NCBI GenBank assembly: GCA_944363645.1
Contig: CALVUR010000008.1
Span: forward strand, 1-58,562
Length of the DNA: 58,562 nt
From: an uncultured Clostridia bacterium
GTDB taxonomy: Bacteria > Bacillota > Clostridia > Christensenellales > Borkfalkiaceae
Reading direction: 5' to 3'
In this document: one piece after another, positions 32,091-40,728 of the stretch
How positions within the stretch are numbered: position 1 is the first letter of the stretch
How the letters are laid out: every line of letters starts with the position of its first letter
Program-made: the position numbers and the translations under genes
Notes under the pieces: generated by a model
What the model was told of the DNA's origin: nothing
The model's database searches: none
Seen by the model: the letters and a program-made list of their open reading frames with translations, nothing else

Positions 32091-32966
32091 TTATTCCTTA
32101 ACCTTGCAACTATTTTTTGTTTTAAACTTTGAATTTATAACTTCTTGTGTTTTTTGTGGTATGCCCTTTGTAACTATATTTTCAAGCAAGTCCCTATTAA
32201 AGTAAAACTTAATATTGTAAAAATTTTCCTTTAGGTTGTTGAAAATATCATTAAACATAAATCCAAAATCATCGCCAAACTTTTCAAGCAAGGCTTTACC
32301 TGATTTTTCGTTATTGTATATTACCTTAAAAGGGTTAAATTCGCCCTTTTTAACATCCTTGTCGTAATCGTCAACTGCGTCGATTAAATAAATCCATTTA
32401 CCGATATAGAAAAACAAATTGTGCGTATATTCTGTCTTATAATCGCCAAAAATTACGTCTGCAATATCGGCAAGCATATCGCCAAATTGGCTTGAAAGTG
32501 GGTCTATAAGCCCGTTATTTGCACTTTCTAACTTTCTTAAACTTGCGTAACTTTCGCTTACTATCCTATCAATTTCGGGCAGTGCCTTTTTTGCTTTTTT
32601 ATAACCTTTATTAAAAAGTAAGCGTTTAAAACCGCCCTTTTTACTATCTAACTTATCATCAATCAATTTATGCTTACACAAAATCAAATTGACATAAGCA
32701 AGTTTATCAGATAGTTCGTCACGCAAGCAGATTGGTCTTTTTTTAAAGGGGTGTGCGATGCAGTTACTTTTTTTCATAGTAACATCTTTACCCATAATAT
32801 TATGAGCAAAAGCCGACAAAAATGTAATATCGTAAGTAAGCGACATGCGTGCAACTTGCCCACACGTTGCCCCTATTGACTTACAAATGCCACAATAAAG
32901 GCTTTTATAAAGCACATCGTCCTTTTTATATAGATATGGGTCGTAAGGATTTATATAACCAAACAT
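32091..32966 (-). CDS. DUF5685 family protein
   Basis: 291-aa protein starting MFGYINPYDPYLYKKDDVLYKSLYCGICKSIG, the characteristic DUF5685 N-terminus with a YCGICK cysteine pair and a later SLTYDITFLSAF stretch. The family is helical and of unknown biochemistry; it often travels with a J-like gene and small membrane proteins in clostridia, as here. A complete core element (32494-32528) is embedded in frame and encodes ESANNGLIDPLSS. Confidence 0.85.
   Translation of the reverse strand: MFGYINPYDPYLYKKDDVLYKSLYCGICKSIGATCGQVARMSLTYDITFLSAFAHNIMGKDVTMKKSNCIAHPFKKRPICLRDELSDKLAYVNLILCKHKLIDDKLDSKKGGFKRLLFNKGYKKAKKALPEIDRIVSESYASLRKLESANNGLIDPLSSQFGDMLADIADVIFGDYKTEYTHNLFFYIGKWIYLIDAVDDYDKDVKKGEFNPFKVIYNNEKSGKALLEKFGDDFGFMFNDIFNNLKENFYNIKFYFNRDLLENIVTKGIPQKTQEVINSKFKTKNSCKVKE
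32494..32528. repeat. Complete core element inside the DUF5685 gene
   Basis: Arms GAAAGTG (32494-32500) and CACTTTC (32522-32528) are perfectly complementary around CTATAAGCCCGTTATTT. The palindrome is kept although the DNA is translated. Confidence 0.8.
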
Positions 32967-32978
32967 AATTAACCTTTA

Positions 32979-33974
32979 TTATAACTGGATAAGCCCAACC
33001 TTTTTATAAACCTTACGCATCATTTTGTGCGCCAAGTAATTTGCCTTTTCGGCACCGTCTTTTAAAACAGATTCAAGGTAAGCCTTGTCGCTTAAAATTC
33101 TGTTCTTTTCGGCGGTAATGGGCTGTAAAACGTTAGCAACTTGCTCGCCTACGGCAAGTTTAAATTCGCCATAACCAACGCCCTCAAACTGCTTTTCGGC
33201 TTCAGGGATGGTCATACCGCTAAATAGGCTGTAAATTGTCAAAAGGTTGGATATACCCTTTTTGTTTTCTTCGTCAAATTTGATACATGCCTCGCTGTCA
33301 GTAACCGCACGCTTGAATTTTCTTATAATATCGTCGGTGGAATCGTTCATGGAAATGTATGCGTTTGGGTTTTCGTCTGACTTGGACATTTTCTTTTCAG
33401 GATCTTGCAAACTCATGACCTTTGCGCCTACCTTTGGAATTAAAGGTTCTGGCACGGTAAAGGTTTGAGAATAACGGTTGTTAAACCTAATTGCCAAGTC
33501 CCTTGTGATTTCAAGGTGTTGTTTTTGGTCAGCACCAACGGGTACAAAATCAGTGCCGTATAGTAAGATATCCGCCGCCATAAGCACAGGATAATCAAGC
33601 AAGCCCATGTTTACATTTTCAGCATGGCGTGAAGATTTATCCTTAAACTGCGTCATACGTTGAAGTTCGCCAGGGTATGTAACGGTGTTTAAAATCCAAG
33701 TAAGTTCGGCGTGTGCTGGCACATGTGATTGTGCGAAAATAACCGACTTATTAGGATCTAACCCAGCCGCCAAATAAAGAGCCAAAAGTTCGTAACTTCT
33801 CTGTCTTAATTCTGCAGGAATTTGCTTTACTGTAAGCGTGTGAAGGTCTGCAAGGGAATAAATGCAGTTATATTCGTCTTGCATATTGACCCAGTTTTTA
33901 ATAGAGCCAACATAATTGCCGATTGTAGGAATACCGCTTGGTTGAACTGCACTAAAAACAATTTTCTTATCCAT
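32979..33974 (-). CDS. trpS: Tryptophanyl-tRNA synthetase
   Basis: 331-aa class I synthetase of usual bacterial length. N-terminal QPSGIPTIGNYVGSI is the HIGH-type motif and KKMSKSDENP the KMSKS loop; MAADILLYGTDFVPVGADQKQHLE is the typical TrpRS active-site block. First gene of a five-gene operon. Ribosome site AAGGTGAA. No T-box is visible in the short leader. Confidence 0.96.
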   Translation of the reverse strand: MDKKIVFSAVQPSGIPTIGNYVGSIKNWVNMQDEYNCIYSLADLHTLTVKQIPAELRQRSYELLALYLAAGLDPNKSVIFAQSHVPAHAELTWILNTVTYPGELQRMTQFKDKSSRHAENVNMGLLDYPVLMAADILLYGTDFVPVGADQKQHLEITRDLAIRFNNRYSQTFTVPEPLIPKVGAKVMSLQDPEKKMSKSDENPNAYISMNDSTDDIIRKFKRAVTDSEACIKFDEENKKGISNLLTIYSLFSGMTIPEAEKQFEGVGYGEFKLAVGEQVANVLQPITAEKNRILSDKAYLESVLKDGAEKANYLAHKMMRKVYKKVGLIQL

Positions 33975-34033
33975 AATTCACCTTAAATCCACTTAAAAAA
34001 CTATTACATTTATAGTTAGTCGTTTAAATAAAT

Positions 34034-34076
34034 ACCGTCATAGCGGTTGGCAAAAAGACCCCCATACCATGACGGT
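34034..34076 (-). terminator. Terminator of the small P-loop gene
   Basis: ACCGTCAT (34034-34041) pairs with ATGACGGT (34069-34076). A second small hairpin AACTAT/ATAGTT with a U-run lies at 33999-34017. Confidence 0.65.
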
Positions 34077-34083
34077 TAAATGA

Positions 34084-34503
34084 TTAATCTAAATTGATAA
34101 TATAACTTTGCGCTGATTGTGGGACTTTGTCAGCATCCATGCTTACTGTCATGATAGCCTTAAAGCCGTATTCTTTTTCAAGTTTTTCAATAGCCTTGAT
34201 AAATTGGTCAACGCTTTCTGTTTCGTAACCAGTCATCTTGCAAAGACCGTCAATAAAGAGATATTCAATATCAGCGTTACCAGCGAGTAAACCTTTTACA
34301 AAGCCGGTAAATGCATTCAATTCCATAACCTCAAATTCTTCGGTATATAATAAGCGAACCTTAAAGTTGATTTTTACTGTGTTAAATCTTTTATCTGTGA
34401 TAAATACGATATCGCCCTTAGCATCGTGACATGCTTTATCTAATGCTTCAAGCATAATTTTGGTTTTACCAGTGCCTTTAGGTCCGCAAATAATCTCAAT
34501 CAT
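34084..34503 (-). CDS. Small P-loop ATPase, unknown role
   Basis: 139-aa protein with Walker A GPKGTGKTK (residues 7-15), a Walker B-like strand EYLFIDGL, and a C-terminal strand KAIMTVSMDADKVP. It is little more than a minimal RecA/AAA core. No neighbour gives a hint: it stands alone between the trpS operon and prfA with its own promoter and terminator. Ribosome site TTGGAGGAAA. Confidence 0.75.
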   Translation of the reverse strand: MIEIICGPKGTGKTKIMLEALDKACHDAKGDIVFITDKRFNTVKINFKVRLLYTEEFEVMELNAFTGFVKGLLAGNADIEYLFIDGLCKMTGYETESVDQFIKAIEKLEKEYGFKAIMTVSMDADKVPQSAQSYIINLD

Positions 34504-34555
34504 TTTTGTTTTCCTCCAACAATTTAGTTCGTTGTATTTATAATAACTATATTAT

Positions 34556-34584
34556 ATGATAACTTATTTTTTTAGATTTTTCAA
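34556..34584 (-). promoter_or_regulatory. Promoter of the small P-loop gene
   Basis: Minus strand TTGAAA (34579-34584), 17-nt spacer, TATCAT (34556-34561). Confidence 0.55.
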
Positions 34585-34692
34585 TAGATTTTGTGGAATT
34601 TTTATCAACTTTTGGCTTTCTTCACGCTGATTTTTCAATTTTTTGACAAAATTCCATATTTACGCCACGCTTACGTTAATTTTTTGAAAAAA

Positions 34693-35766
34693 TTACTCGT
34701 CTTTTTCACCAGATAGTTTTGCTTCCCTATCGGCAATGCGCAATGCTTCGACCATTTCGTCGATATCGCCCATGATGAATTCTTCTAAATTGTACATGGT
34801 TTTATTGATACGGTGATCGGTTACCCTGCCTTGTGGGAAGTTATACGTTCTAATTCTTTCAGACCTATCGCCCGTACCAACTTGGTTACGCCTATTTTCT
34901 GAATATTCGCTTTGGTATTTAGAGTTATAATAGTCAAACACACGGCTTTTCATAACCTTCATAGCCTTTTCACGGTTTTTGGTTTGGCTTCTTTCGTCTT
35001 GACAGTTTACCACAATACCCGTTGGAATGTGTACCATACGAATACATGATTCTGTTTTGTTGATGTGCTGACCGCCCGCACCGGACGAACGGCAAGTTTC
35101 AACAATCAAATCTTTTTCATCAATGTGGACTTCTACATCTTCAGGCTCTGGCAAAACTGCAACAGTTGCGGTTGAAGTGTGGATGCGCCCTTGCGATTCA
35201 GTTTCGGGCACCCTTTGGACACGGTGAACACCGCTTTCAAACTTTAATTTTGCGTAAACGCTTTTACCACTTACGGAAAAGGTAACTTCTTTTACGCCAC
35301 CAAGTTCGGTGTAGTTTGAGTCGATTTCTTCAGTCTTCCACCTATTTTTTTCAGCGTACTTTACATACATGCGGTAAAGTTCGTAGGCAAAAAGTGCGGC
35401 TTCTTCACCGCCGGCACCAGCACGGATTTCCAAAATAACGTTTTTATCGTCGTTTGGATCTTTTGGGATAAGTAGAATTTTTAACTCTTCTTGAACGGCT
35501 TCCATACGGCGTTTACAGTCGTAAATTTCTTCTTCAAGCATTGCCTTCATGTCGGCATCGGTTTCAACCTTGAAAAGTTCTTCCGCAGATTTTTTGTCTT
35601 CGGCAATCTTTTTGTATTCCTTATACTTTTCAACAGTTTCTTCCATGTCTGCCCTTTCTTTTGCGTACTTTTGCCATTCTTCAATGTTAGAAAGCACCTT
35701 TGGATCTGCGATAAGTTCGGTTAAGTTTTCGTATCTTGCAAGTATTCCTTCAAGTTTGGAAAGCAT
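34693..35766 (-). CDS. prfA: Peptide chain release factor 1
   Basis: 357-aa RF1, which reads UAA/UAG and releases the finished chain. The catalytic GGQ lies in SSGAGGQHINKTES, and the stop-reading P-x-T motif is RVPETESQGR. The helical N-domain (1-110) is complete and the length normal. It follows the DUF1385-PrmC gene by 54 bp; PrmC methylates the glutamine of the GGQ motif, so enzyme and substrate are encoded together. Confidence 0.96.
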   Translation of the reverse strand: MLSKLEGILARYENLTELIADPKVLSNIEEWQKYAKERADMEETVEKYKEYKKIAEDKKSAEELFKVETDADMKAMLEEEIYDCKRRMEAVQEELKILLIPKDPNDDKNVILEIRAGAGGEEAALFAYELYRMYVKYAEKNRWKTEEIDSNYTELGGVKEVTFSVSGKSVYAKLKFESGVHRVQRVPETESQGRIHTSTATVAVLPEPEDVEVHIDEKDLIVETCRSSGAGGQHINKTESCIRMVHIPTGIVVNCQDERSQTKNREKAMKVMKSRVFDYYNSKYQSEYSENRRNQVGTGDRSERIRTYNFPQGRVTDHRINKTMYNLEEFIMGDIDEMVEALRIADREAKLSGEKDE

Positions 35767-35820
35767 TTTTTATCTCCGTTAATTTACTTTTATAATTGAT
35801 TAAAGTTTGAAAATTTTAAA

Positions 35821-37593
35821 TTAGATTTCGACGACAACAATACGGTCAACGCCGTTTAAGTCGTTGAAAATTGATGTTTTATAGTCAGCAAAAAGTTGAC
35901 AAATTTGTTGGGCTTCACCCATGCCACATTCTAAAACTAACTTGCCGTTTTCGTTAAGATAATTTGCAAAATGTTGGGCTATAAGCCTGTAAACAGCCAA
36001 TCCGTCATCTCCGCCGTCCAATGCTAAAACGGGTTCAAAGCCCACTTCTTTTTGCAAAGATTTGATATCTTCACTTTTAACGTAAGGCGGATTTGAAATG
36101 ATTACGTCAAACTTTTTATCTATACTTTCAAACAAGTTGCCAACATAAAAATCTATGTCGCAACCGTTAAGTTTTGCGTTTTCTTTTGCTAAATCAACAG
36201 CATCTTGAGAAATGTCTGTTGCTGCAACATAACAATCTTTTTCCTTTTTTATAGCGATTGCGATTGCACCGCTACCTGTACAAAGGTCTAAAACAGTTGA
36301 ATCTTTAGTGATAAATTGCATTGCCTTTTGGCAAACTTCTTCAGTTTCGGGGCGTGGAATCAACACACGGTTATCTACTTTTATCTTATAACCGTAAAAT
36401 TCGGTGTCGCCGACAACATACCAAAGTGGCTTGCCGGTTTTACGCTCGTTAGCCCATAAAAGCGCATTTTCTACCACGCTTGGGGAAAGTGTTTTTTGGC
36501 AATTTAACTCGCTACGCTTCATGTCGGCGGAAAGTGCAACTATCCATTCGGCATCGGCGTCATCGGTGATTTCGCCTTCCTTTAAAATGTCCTTTACCTT
36601 TTGTAAAAGTTTATCACATGCCATAGCGGTAACAAACTTTTGTGGCATGATTGATGGGTCAGCATCCATTTTTAAAACGGTGTTAAATGAGTTGATTGCG
36701 ACTTCAATCATGTCGTCATCAGGTTCTTTTGTGGTGATTTTTTGAAGCAACATACCCGGCCATTTAAGGGGCAAAAAGATTGGGCAATCGGTTTTGGATA
36801 AGCCCTTTAAAAGTTCGTAAGATAGCCCTGCAACGACGGGAAGTAAGGCTATTTTTAAAAGCACACGATAGATTTTTTCAGCAAGTACAACAGAGTTTAC
36901 GAGCGAGAAAACAATTATGCTTATAAACATTACGAAAAACATAAAGGTTGTACCGCAACGGTCGTGTATGCGTGAACATTTTTTTACATTTTCCACCGTC
37001 AACGGAAGTCCGTATTCAAAGCAGTTAATGGTTTTATGCTCTGCCCCGTGGTACATGTATGTACGCCTTATGTCTTTCAAAAGTGATGTTAAAAGTATGT
37101 AACCTGCGAAAATTAAAAGTTTTATAAAGCCTTCGATTAGGTTAAACCAAACGCTTGTTGTGGATAAGTTAAGTGGTTTGGCGATAAGCCCTGTAATAAG
37201 TTGCGGAAGCCAGATAAATAAAAATATTGCAAGCCCAACGCCCAAAAGCAAACTTATTGTGATAAGCACGCTGAAAAGGTCGATTTTAAAAGTCTTTGAC
37301 AACCATTTTTCAAACTTGCCGGGTTCTTCTTCGCCGAAAACTTCGGCTGAGCGCATCATGATTTTACTGCCCATGATCATGGACGAGAAAAAGTTGATTA
37401 CGCCACGTATAATAGGGATACGGAAAATAAGTGGTTTTTCTTTAATAGATTTAAGCCTTTCAGTTTCCACCCTTATTTTGCCGTCTTGGTCCCTGACCGA
37501 AGTGCACATTGAAGTTGCACCACGCATCATAACGCCTTCTAAAACGGCTTGACCGCCTATGTTTGTGCGATTACATTTTTTTTGTTTTTTCAT
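35821..37593 (-). CDS. prmC: DUF1385 (YqhQ)-PrmC fusion: membrane protein plus release factor glutamine methyltransferase
   Basis: 590-aa fusion. Residues 1-~305 are DUF1385: IGGQAVLEGVMMRGATSM at the start, transmembrane segments around 105-130, 160-180 and 215-265, and the motif YMYHGAEHKTINCFE. Residues ~310-590 are PrmC: an N-terminal helical region, VLDLCTGSGAIAIAIK (SAM site) and the catalytic ISNPPYVKSEDI. In other bacteria these are two adjacent genes; here release-factor modification is tied to a membrane protein. rpmE lies upstream and prfA downstream. Confidence 0.92.
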   Translation of the reverse strand: MKKQKKCNRTNIGGQAVLEGVMMRGATSMCTSVRDQDGKIRVETERLKSIKEKPLIFRIPIIRGVINFFSSMIMGSKIMMRSAEVFGEEEPGKFEKWLSKTFKIDLFSVLITISLLLGVGLAIFLFIWLPQLITGLIAKPLNLSTTSVWFNLIEGFIKLLIFAGYILLTSLLKDIRRTYMYHGAEHKTINCFEYGLPLTVENVKKCSRIHDRCGTTFMFFVMFISIIVFSLVNSVVLAEKIYRVLLKIALLPVVAGLSYELLKGLSKTDCPIFLPLKWPGMLLQKITTKEPDDDMIEVAINSFNTVLKMDADPSIMPQKFVTAMACDKLLQKVKDILKEGEITDDADAEWIVALSADMKRSELNCQKTLSPSVVENALLWANERKTGKPLWYVVGDTEFYGYKIKVDNRVLIPRPETEEVCQKAMQFITKDSTVLDLCTGSGAIAIAIKKEKDCYVAATDISQDAVDLAKENAKLNGCDIDFYVGNLFESIDKKFDVIISNPPYVKSEDIKSLQKEVGFEPVLALDGGDDGLAVYRLIAQHFANYLNENGKLVLECGMGEAQQICQLFADYKTSIFNDLNGVDRIVVVEI

Positions 37594-37831
37594 TATTGAC
37601 CTATTTATTTTGATTTTAACTTTTTTATTTTAATCGAGATTAGTAATTACGAGGTATTGACTACCACCGCTTGAAGAAAATGTCAACGATAATATTACTA
37701 ATAGCAAAATTATTGATAGCAAAAAAAGAAGCAAGTATAGATAATTTCTTTTTCATGCTACAAATTCATGCTACAAATCTTAGTAAATGGTAATTGAGAT
37801 AAATTTTTCTAAAAAACGGATTAAAACAAAA

Positions 37832-37855
37832 GCAGCCCCATCTTTACGGAGCTGC
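37832..37855 (-). terminator. Terminator of rpmE
   Basis: Minus-strand GCAGCTCC pairs with GGGGCTGC (8 bp, one G-U) followed by a U-rich run. It lies directly after the rpmE stop. Confidence 0.75.
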
Positions 37856-37864
37856 CGATGTTTA

Positions 37865-38068
37865 CTAAATACCGTATCTTTTTTTGAATTTGTCTACACG
37901 GCCGCCCGTATCAACGAGCTTTTGCTTACCGGTGAAGAATGGGTGACATTTTGAGCAAATATCTACCTTAATAACGTCAACGTCTTTTGTTGAACCTGTT
38001 TCAAATGTTTCACCGCAAGCGCATTGCACCTTTACTATCTTATAGTTAGGATGAATTTTTTCCTTCAT
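37865..38068 (-). CDS. rpmE: 50S ribosomal protein L31, zinc-binding type
   Basis: 67-aa protein [20 protein letters not shown] with the zinc ligands CAC and CSKCHPF, so the C+ form that stores zinc. An upstream in-frame ATG at 38182 is unlikely; GAGGTG precedes the chosen start and the product then has the normal L31 length. Strong promoter at 38118-38146. Confidence 0.95.
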   Translation of the reverse strand: MKEKIHPNYKIVKVQCACGETFETGSTKDVDVIKVDICSKCHPFFTGKQKLVDTGGRVDKFKKRYGI

Positions 38069-38117
38069 AGCTTTGCACCTCGCAAAAAAGTTACATCGAT
38101 TTCCGATGCCGTTAGTT

Positions 38118-38146
38118 ATTATATTATATATGCAAAATATTGTCAA
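38118..38146 (-). promoter_or_regulatory. Consensus promoter of rpmE
   Basis: Minus strand TTGACA (38141-38146), 17-nt spacer, TATAAT (38118-38123). Confidence 0.8.
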
Positions 38147-38339
38147 ACATATTGCCAATCGTTTTTTAACTTTTTCACTCAAATTTTATACTTAATCGCT
38201 TTTTTGTATAACCGTTTTTTGAAAAGTTTATAAATTTGCAAAAAAATTGCTTTTTTGCCCTTTTTTAGCGATTTTTTGCCATTTTTTTGGAGCATTTGCC
38301 CTTATGTGTAAATTTTTCGTTAATTTATCAGTAAAAAAC

Positions 38340-38368
38340 TTGCTTAATGCCTTTTTTTATTGTAAAAT
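38340..38368 (+). promoter_or_regulatory. Promoter of the dehydrogenase-like gene
   Basis: TTGCTT (38340-38345), 17-nt spacer, TAAAAT (38363-38368), which favours the ATG at 38394 over one at 38247. Confidence 0.6.
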
Positions 38369-38393
38369 TATTGTAATCGTATTTGGAGGCATT

Positions 38394-39416
38394 ATGGACG
38401 GAATTCAAATTACTGAACCTAAAAAACTTAGTGCTATCAGTAAAACCGAAAATTTTGACAGCATAGACAGCGCAAAAGTTATCATAACTAAAGCCTTGCT
38501 TTTGCGTGAAGATTTTATTACTTTTTTGGGCGATGAAAGGGCTGTTTACCCCGTTATCCCTGCAAGAATCGGTATTGGTAAAATTTCTGCCGTTTCTGCT
38601 GGCGACAACAGTGGCTTTGAAAGGGGCAATAGAGTTTTCCCCCACCCTGAAACCGCTTGCGGGAAGTGCTTTGAATGTTTTCAGGGCGATAAAAATAATT
38701 GCTCTGACTTTAATATTGCTGGTAAAAATGCTGACGGCTTTTTGCGTGATTTCGTCGTTTTAGAAAACGAAGATATTTCACTTTTACCACCTTCTGTAAA
38801 TGATTACACCGCTTTATTTATCGACCATGTTGCTATGTGCGACAAGGTTATCGACCAAATTAAACTTTCTAAAGGCGAATATGTTGTAATCGTTGGTGGC
38901 GACGTTTTGGGCATTTTTATGGCTCAACTTGCAATGTACTATCAAGCCGTTCCTATCTTAGTTGACAACAACCAGAAAAACATTGAGTACGCTAAGCGTG
39001 CTGGCGTTTATTACACCCTTTTTGCTGACAACAAACTTGAAAAAAGCGTAGCTGAACTTACCGGCGCAAGGCTTGCAAAAAAGGTTGTCTATATGACAGG
39101 TTCTAACTTAAACAGTGATATCGCCTTAAAACTTGCTGGCGAACACGCTACCGTTTGCTTTGCTGGTTTTGGTACACCTTCACTTAGGGTAAACTTTAAC
39201 ATTGCACTTATTAAGCAACTTAACTTTATTTGCGTAACAAATGGTTACGGCAATATTGATTCTGCAATCAACCTTTTATCAAACGGCGCTTGCAACCCAA
39301 CATTATTTAACATCCCCACCGTAAAACAAACACAAGCGATGGAAAAAATTAAAGAAATGGCAAGCACTTTAAATTATGATGCGGAATCGGGCATGCTTAT
39401 TGTTGACATTTTATAA
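38394..39416 (+). CDS. Zinc-type alcohol dehydrogenase-like protein
   Basis: 340-aa medium-chain dehydrogenase/reductase fold. The structural zinc lobe is visible (CGKCFECFQGDKNNC), and the Rossmann half starts at EYVVIVGGDVLGIFMAQLA. The N-terminal catalytic zinc cysteine usual for alcohol dehydrogenases (C-G-T/S) is not evident, and the helix reads ERAVYPVIPARIGIGKI instead, so activity on alcohols is doubtful. Start at 38394 after GGAGG. Single-gene unit with its own promoter and terminator. Confidence 0.8.
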   Translation: MDGIQITEPKKLSAISKTENFDSIDSAKVIITKALLLREDFITFLGDERAVYPVIPARIGIGKISAVSAGDNSGFERGNRVFPHPETACGKCFECFQGDKNNCSDFNIAGKNADGFLRDFVVLENEDISLLPPSVNDYTALFIDHVAMCDKVIDQIKLSKGEYVVIVGGDVLGIFMAQLAMYYQAVPILVDNNQKNIEYAKRAGVYYTLFADNKLEKSVAELTGARLAKKVVYMTGSNLNSDIALKLAGEHATVCFAGFGTPSLRVNFNIALIKQLNFICVTNGYGNIDSAINLLSNGACNPTLFNIPTVKQTQAMEKIKEMASTLNYDAESGMLIVDIL

Positions 39417-39425
39417 TCAATTTAT

Positions 39426-39450
39426 AAAAAACGGGGTAACCCGTTTTTTT
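39426..39450 (+). terminator. Terminator of the dehydrogenase-like gene
   Basis: AAAAAACGGG, GTAA loop, CCCGTTTTTTT: a short GC stem flanked by A and T runs, ten bases after the stop. Confidence 0.85.
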
Positions 39451-39559
39451 ATTTAAAATTACTTTTAATTGCTCTCTAATTTAAAAAAAGTGGCTATTTT
39501 TAACTACGTATTGCCACTAAATTCAATTTTTTATATTTTTAAAGGTTTTAAAAATCGTT

Positions 39560-40156
39560 ATGAAAATTGTAATTGCTTCACACAACAAGGGTAAAATTAG
39601 CGAATATCAAAAACTTTTGGGCGACAAGTTTGAAGTGGTTTCTTGCTATCAACTTGGCTTTACCGATGACCCCGAAGAAACGGGCGCAACCTTTGAAGAA
39701 AATGCCTTTATAAAAGCAAAAGCCGTGTTTGATTTTTGTCATCTACCTTCCCTTGCCGATGACAGCGGACTTATGGTAGATGCGCTTAATGGCGAGCCCG
39801 GCGTTTTTAGTGCACGTTATGCCGGCACGCATGGTGATGACAAGAAAAATTATACCCTTTTACTTGAAAATTTAAAGGGCGAAACAAACAGAAAGGCGCA
39901 TTTTAAAACGGCAATATCACTTATTACAAACGAAAAAGTTTATTCCGCCACCGGTGAAACATACGGTGAGATTTTGGATAAGCCTGTTGGCTTAGGCGGA
40001 TTTGGTTATGACCCGGTATTTTATAGTTATGACCTTAATAAATCGTTTGGCGAAGCGACAAGTGAAGAAAAAAACGGTGTTTCACATAGGTTTAAAGCGG
40101 TGCAAAACTTACTTAAAATAATTGAAAAAGATGCCGATAACGGGCTTATAGGCTGA
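39560..40156 (+). CDS. rdgB: XTP/dITP diphosphatase (RdgB/HAM1)
   Basis: 198-aa house-cleaning enzyme that hydrolyses non-canonical purine triphosphates. Start KIVIASHNKGKISEYQKLL is the SHN motif; DDSGLMVDALNGEPGVFSARYAG is the substrate block; FGYDPVFY and GVSHRFKAVQ follow. The C-terminal tail KDADNGLIG and the TGA are encoded by a core element and extend beyond the usual end. The next gene begins three bases later. Confidence 0.95.
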   Translation: MKIVIASHNKGKISEYQKLLGDKFEVVSCYQLGFTDDPEETGATFEENAFIKAKAVFDFCHLPSLADDSGLMVDALNGEPGVFSARYAGTHGDDKKNYTLLLENLKGETNRKAHFKTAISLITNEKVYSATGETYGEILDKPVGLGGFGYDPVFYSYDLNKSFGEATSEEKNGVSHRFKAVQNLLKIIEKDADNGLIG

Positions 40157-40161
40157 CTTAT
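40125..40161. repeat. Core element at the rdgB end
   Basis: AAAAAGATGCCGATAACGGG then CTTATAGGCTGACTT: reverse-oriented core, read in frame as KDADNGLIG and stop. Its right arm overlaps the start of the next gene (ATG at 40160). Confidence 0.75.
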
Positions 40162-40642
40162 GAAAAAAATTATACTAATTTCAGATACACACGGCAACAA
40201 AACTTGTCTTGACAAACTTATCCCCCTAATGGAAGAAGTCGACCTTATTTTATTTGCTGGCGATGGGCTTTTAGACTTTTATAGTTTGCCTGTTTCGATA
40301 AGTCAAAAAGTCAAAATGGTACGTGGCAACTGCGACAGCATGGTTGGACAAAAAGATATTTGTTTTGATGTTGAAAACCGTAAGTTTTTGCTTACACATG
40401 GGGATATGTATGGGGTTAAATATGATTTTACCGTGCTTTATCTGCGTGCAAAAAGCCTTGGTGCAAACGTGGTTTGTTATGGGCACACCCATATACAAGC
40501 CATATTTGAAGAAAATGGAATACTTTTTATAAACCCCGGTACATTATCACGATACGCCCTTAAAAAGACCTTTGCATATATCGTGGTAAACGGCGATAAA
40601 GTTACCGCAACAATAAACGAAAAGTTTTTCGAAGGCATGTAA
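40160..40642 (+). CDS. YfcE/MJ0936-type metallophosphoesterase
   Basis: 160-aa phosphodiesterase with all metal-binding blocks: ISDTHGN, LFAGDG, VRGNCDS, LTHGDMYG and CYGHTH. It usually acts on simple phosphodiesters with Mn or Ni. In many Bacillota it sits right after rdgB, as here with a three-base gap, so both are translated from one message. Confidence 0.92.
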   Translation: MKKIILISDTHGNKTCLDKLIPLMEEVDLILFAGDGLLDFYSLPVSISQKVKMVRGNCDSMVGQKDICFDVENRKFLLTHGDMYGVKYDFTVLYLRAKSLGANVVCYGHTHIQAIFEENGILFINPGTLSRYALKKTFAYIVVNGDKVTATINEKFFEGM

Positions 40643-40661
40643 ATTTAATAAAAAAAGCAAC

Positions 40662-40711
40662 AAAAAAAGTGTCAAAAGTGGGGCTATAGGCCCGTTATTG
40701 ACACTTTTTTT
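40662..40711. repeat. Palindromic core element, copy 12
   Basis: Extended stem AAAAAAAGTGTCAA with TTGACACTTTTTTT around an inner AAGTGGGG and core CTATAGGCCCGTTATTG. Terminates both convergent genes. Confidence 0.85.
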
Positions 40712-40728
40712 ATTTTTTATTTGTTTTT

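Noticed and set aside
35970..36000. Core-like sequence in the PrmC part of the fusion (YRLIAQHF)
   Set aside because: PrmC proteins normally have a similar YR-I segment after the GDDGL motif, so family conservation explains it.
37183..37203. Core-like GATAAGCCCTGTAATAA in the DUF1385 part
   Set aside because: Only the centre matches and there are no arms.
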